From contig LBST01000009.1 in NCBI GenBank assembly GCA_000991135.1, positions 1 through 46,134 on the forward strand: a stretch of 46,134 nt of DNA. Reading direction: 5' to 3'. A program made the translations under genes and the position numbers. The notes under the pieces are model-generated. The model was not told where the DNA came from and did no database searches. It saw only the letters and a program-made list of their open reading frames with translations. Every line of letters starts with the position of its first letter. Position 1 is the first letter of the stretch. Source of the stretch: Candidatus Roizmanbacteria bacterium GW2011_GWC1_37_12 (lineage in GTDB: Bacteria > Patescibacteriota > Microgenomatia > UBA1406 > GWC2-37-13). Positions 45,709 through 46,134 of the stretch are shown piece by piece.

Positions 45709-45924
45709 ATGTCAAAAATACCAAGACTACCTCCGGTAGAGCAAAGTGGATTAGCGTTCGCGAGCATTTTAATCTTAAGTATGGGAATCTGTGGTGGACC
45801 CATTACAGGATCACTTATTGCTCAAAGCTTAAAAATTGCACCGGAAACAGGCGCTGGTTTAGGTTTAGCGGCTGGATTAATACCAGGAATAGCGATGCTT
45901 TTTTTTGCAGCACGTCAAAAGTAA
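45709..45924 (+). CDS. Small two-helix membrane protein of the accessory operon
   Basis: A 71-aa protein with two Gly/Ala-rich transmembrane segments (about 15-36 and 47-67, GLGLAAGLIPGIAMLFFAA). It lies 21 bp downstream of the carbonic-anhydrase-like gene and 35 bp before the next. The glycine-rich helices could form a tight hairpin such as a small permeability or anchoring protein. No family recognised. Confidence 0.6.
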   Translation: MSKIPRLPPVEQSGLAFASILILSMGICGGPITGSLIAQSLKIAPETGAGLGLAAGLIPGIAMLFFAARQK

Positions 45925-45959
45925 TTAAAGTTTAAAAAATAGAAATTAATAAAATAAAT

Positions 45960-46134
45960 ATGCCTCGTCGAGAACAAGGATTTAAGGCTAACTTAAGACA
46001 ACTTAGAGAAGATATGTTCCAAGTTGGTTGTAGATCTGGTTTGTCATTATTTGTATTAAGCAGTTTTCCGCCAGAAATTGAAACACAACTTTTAACATCT
46101 GCCGGCGGAGGAGGAGTAAATGCAATTTTTAGAG
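45960..46134 (+). CDS. Hypothetical protein, cut by the window end
   Basis: The last frame starts at ATG 45960 and is open to the end (58 codons). The start MPRREQGFKANLRQLREDM is basic and helical, followed by a glycine stretch (SAGGGGVNAIF). It follows the small membrane protein by 35 bp in the same direction and is probably in the same operon. Too little is present to name it. Confidence 0.55.
   Translation, partial: MPRREQGFKANLRQLREDMFQVGCRSGLSLFVLSSFPPEIETQLLTSAGGGGVNAIFR

Overview
The window looks like a piece of chromosome from an AT-rich, uncultivated bacterium of the Candidate Phyla Radiation (Patescibacteria), most likely the Microgenomates side. This is inference from gene content and style: a stand-alone VirD4/TraG-like ATPase, dockerin-like and PT-rich secreted proteins, a surface protein ending in LPYLSTASYEW, a PIG-V-like mannosyltransferase, compact overlapping genes and almost no Shine-Dalgarno sites. 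No marker gene fixes the lineage. TGA is read as stop.

Layout. 1-2929: truncated ilvA, ilvD, ridA, then acylphosphatase on the other strand. 2977-6583: a small gene with no standard start codon, a T4SS-type ATPase and an FNR-like flavoprotein. 6618-9765 (minus): PBP2, PIG-V-like mannosyltransferase and a decayed EamA transporter. 9910-15507: small membrane proteins, tRNA-Pro(GGG), lycopene-cyclase-like protein, adenosine-specific kinase, HD phosphohydrolase and gatCAB. 15545-25216: a SecA-like ATPase with a lipoprotein-like partner, a secreted fibronectin/PT-rich protein, a pilin-like protein, dCMP deaminase and a secreted glycoside hydrolase. 25261-32820: PRPP-synthase-like protein, a minus-strand run (rpe, eno, gpm, aminotransferase, HAD phosphatase) and an M20 peptidase. 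32935-36496: dprA, rnhA, an XRE regulator, rpiB and tatD. 36493-39808: cell-surface proteins and a glycosyltransferase. 39830-41263: two toxin-antitoxin pairs. 41374 to the end: an accessory block with an unrecognised 837-aa protein, a winged-helix regulator, a possible carbonic-anhydrase-like protein and small unknowns.

Two genome-wide patterns stand out. First, short palindromic and word-repeat elements are inserted in frame inside conserved genes (PBP2, PIG-V, FNR, gatB, rpe, M20, dprA, rnhA, tatD, two glycosyl enzymes). The clearest is a ~75-bp element found once in dprA and once in tatD, in opposite orientations, with 39 identical bases and translated in both. Second, a TATAAT-like box sits 5-7 nt before the start codon of at least fifteen genes, which predicts widespread leaderless transcription.

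Other points to check are an aspartate-aminotransferase homologue whose catalytic lysine is asparagine, remnants of duplicated surface-protein and glycosyltransferase genes, and an apparent AUU start codon predicted from the leaderless spacing.
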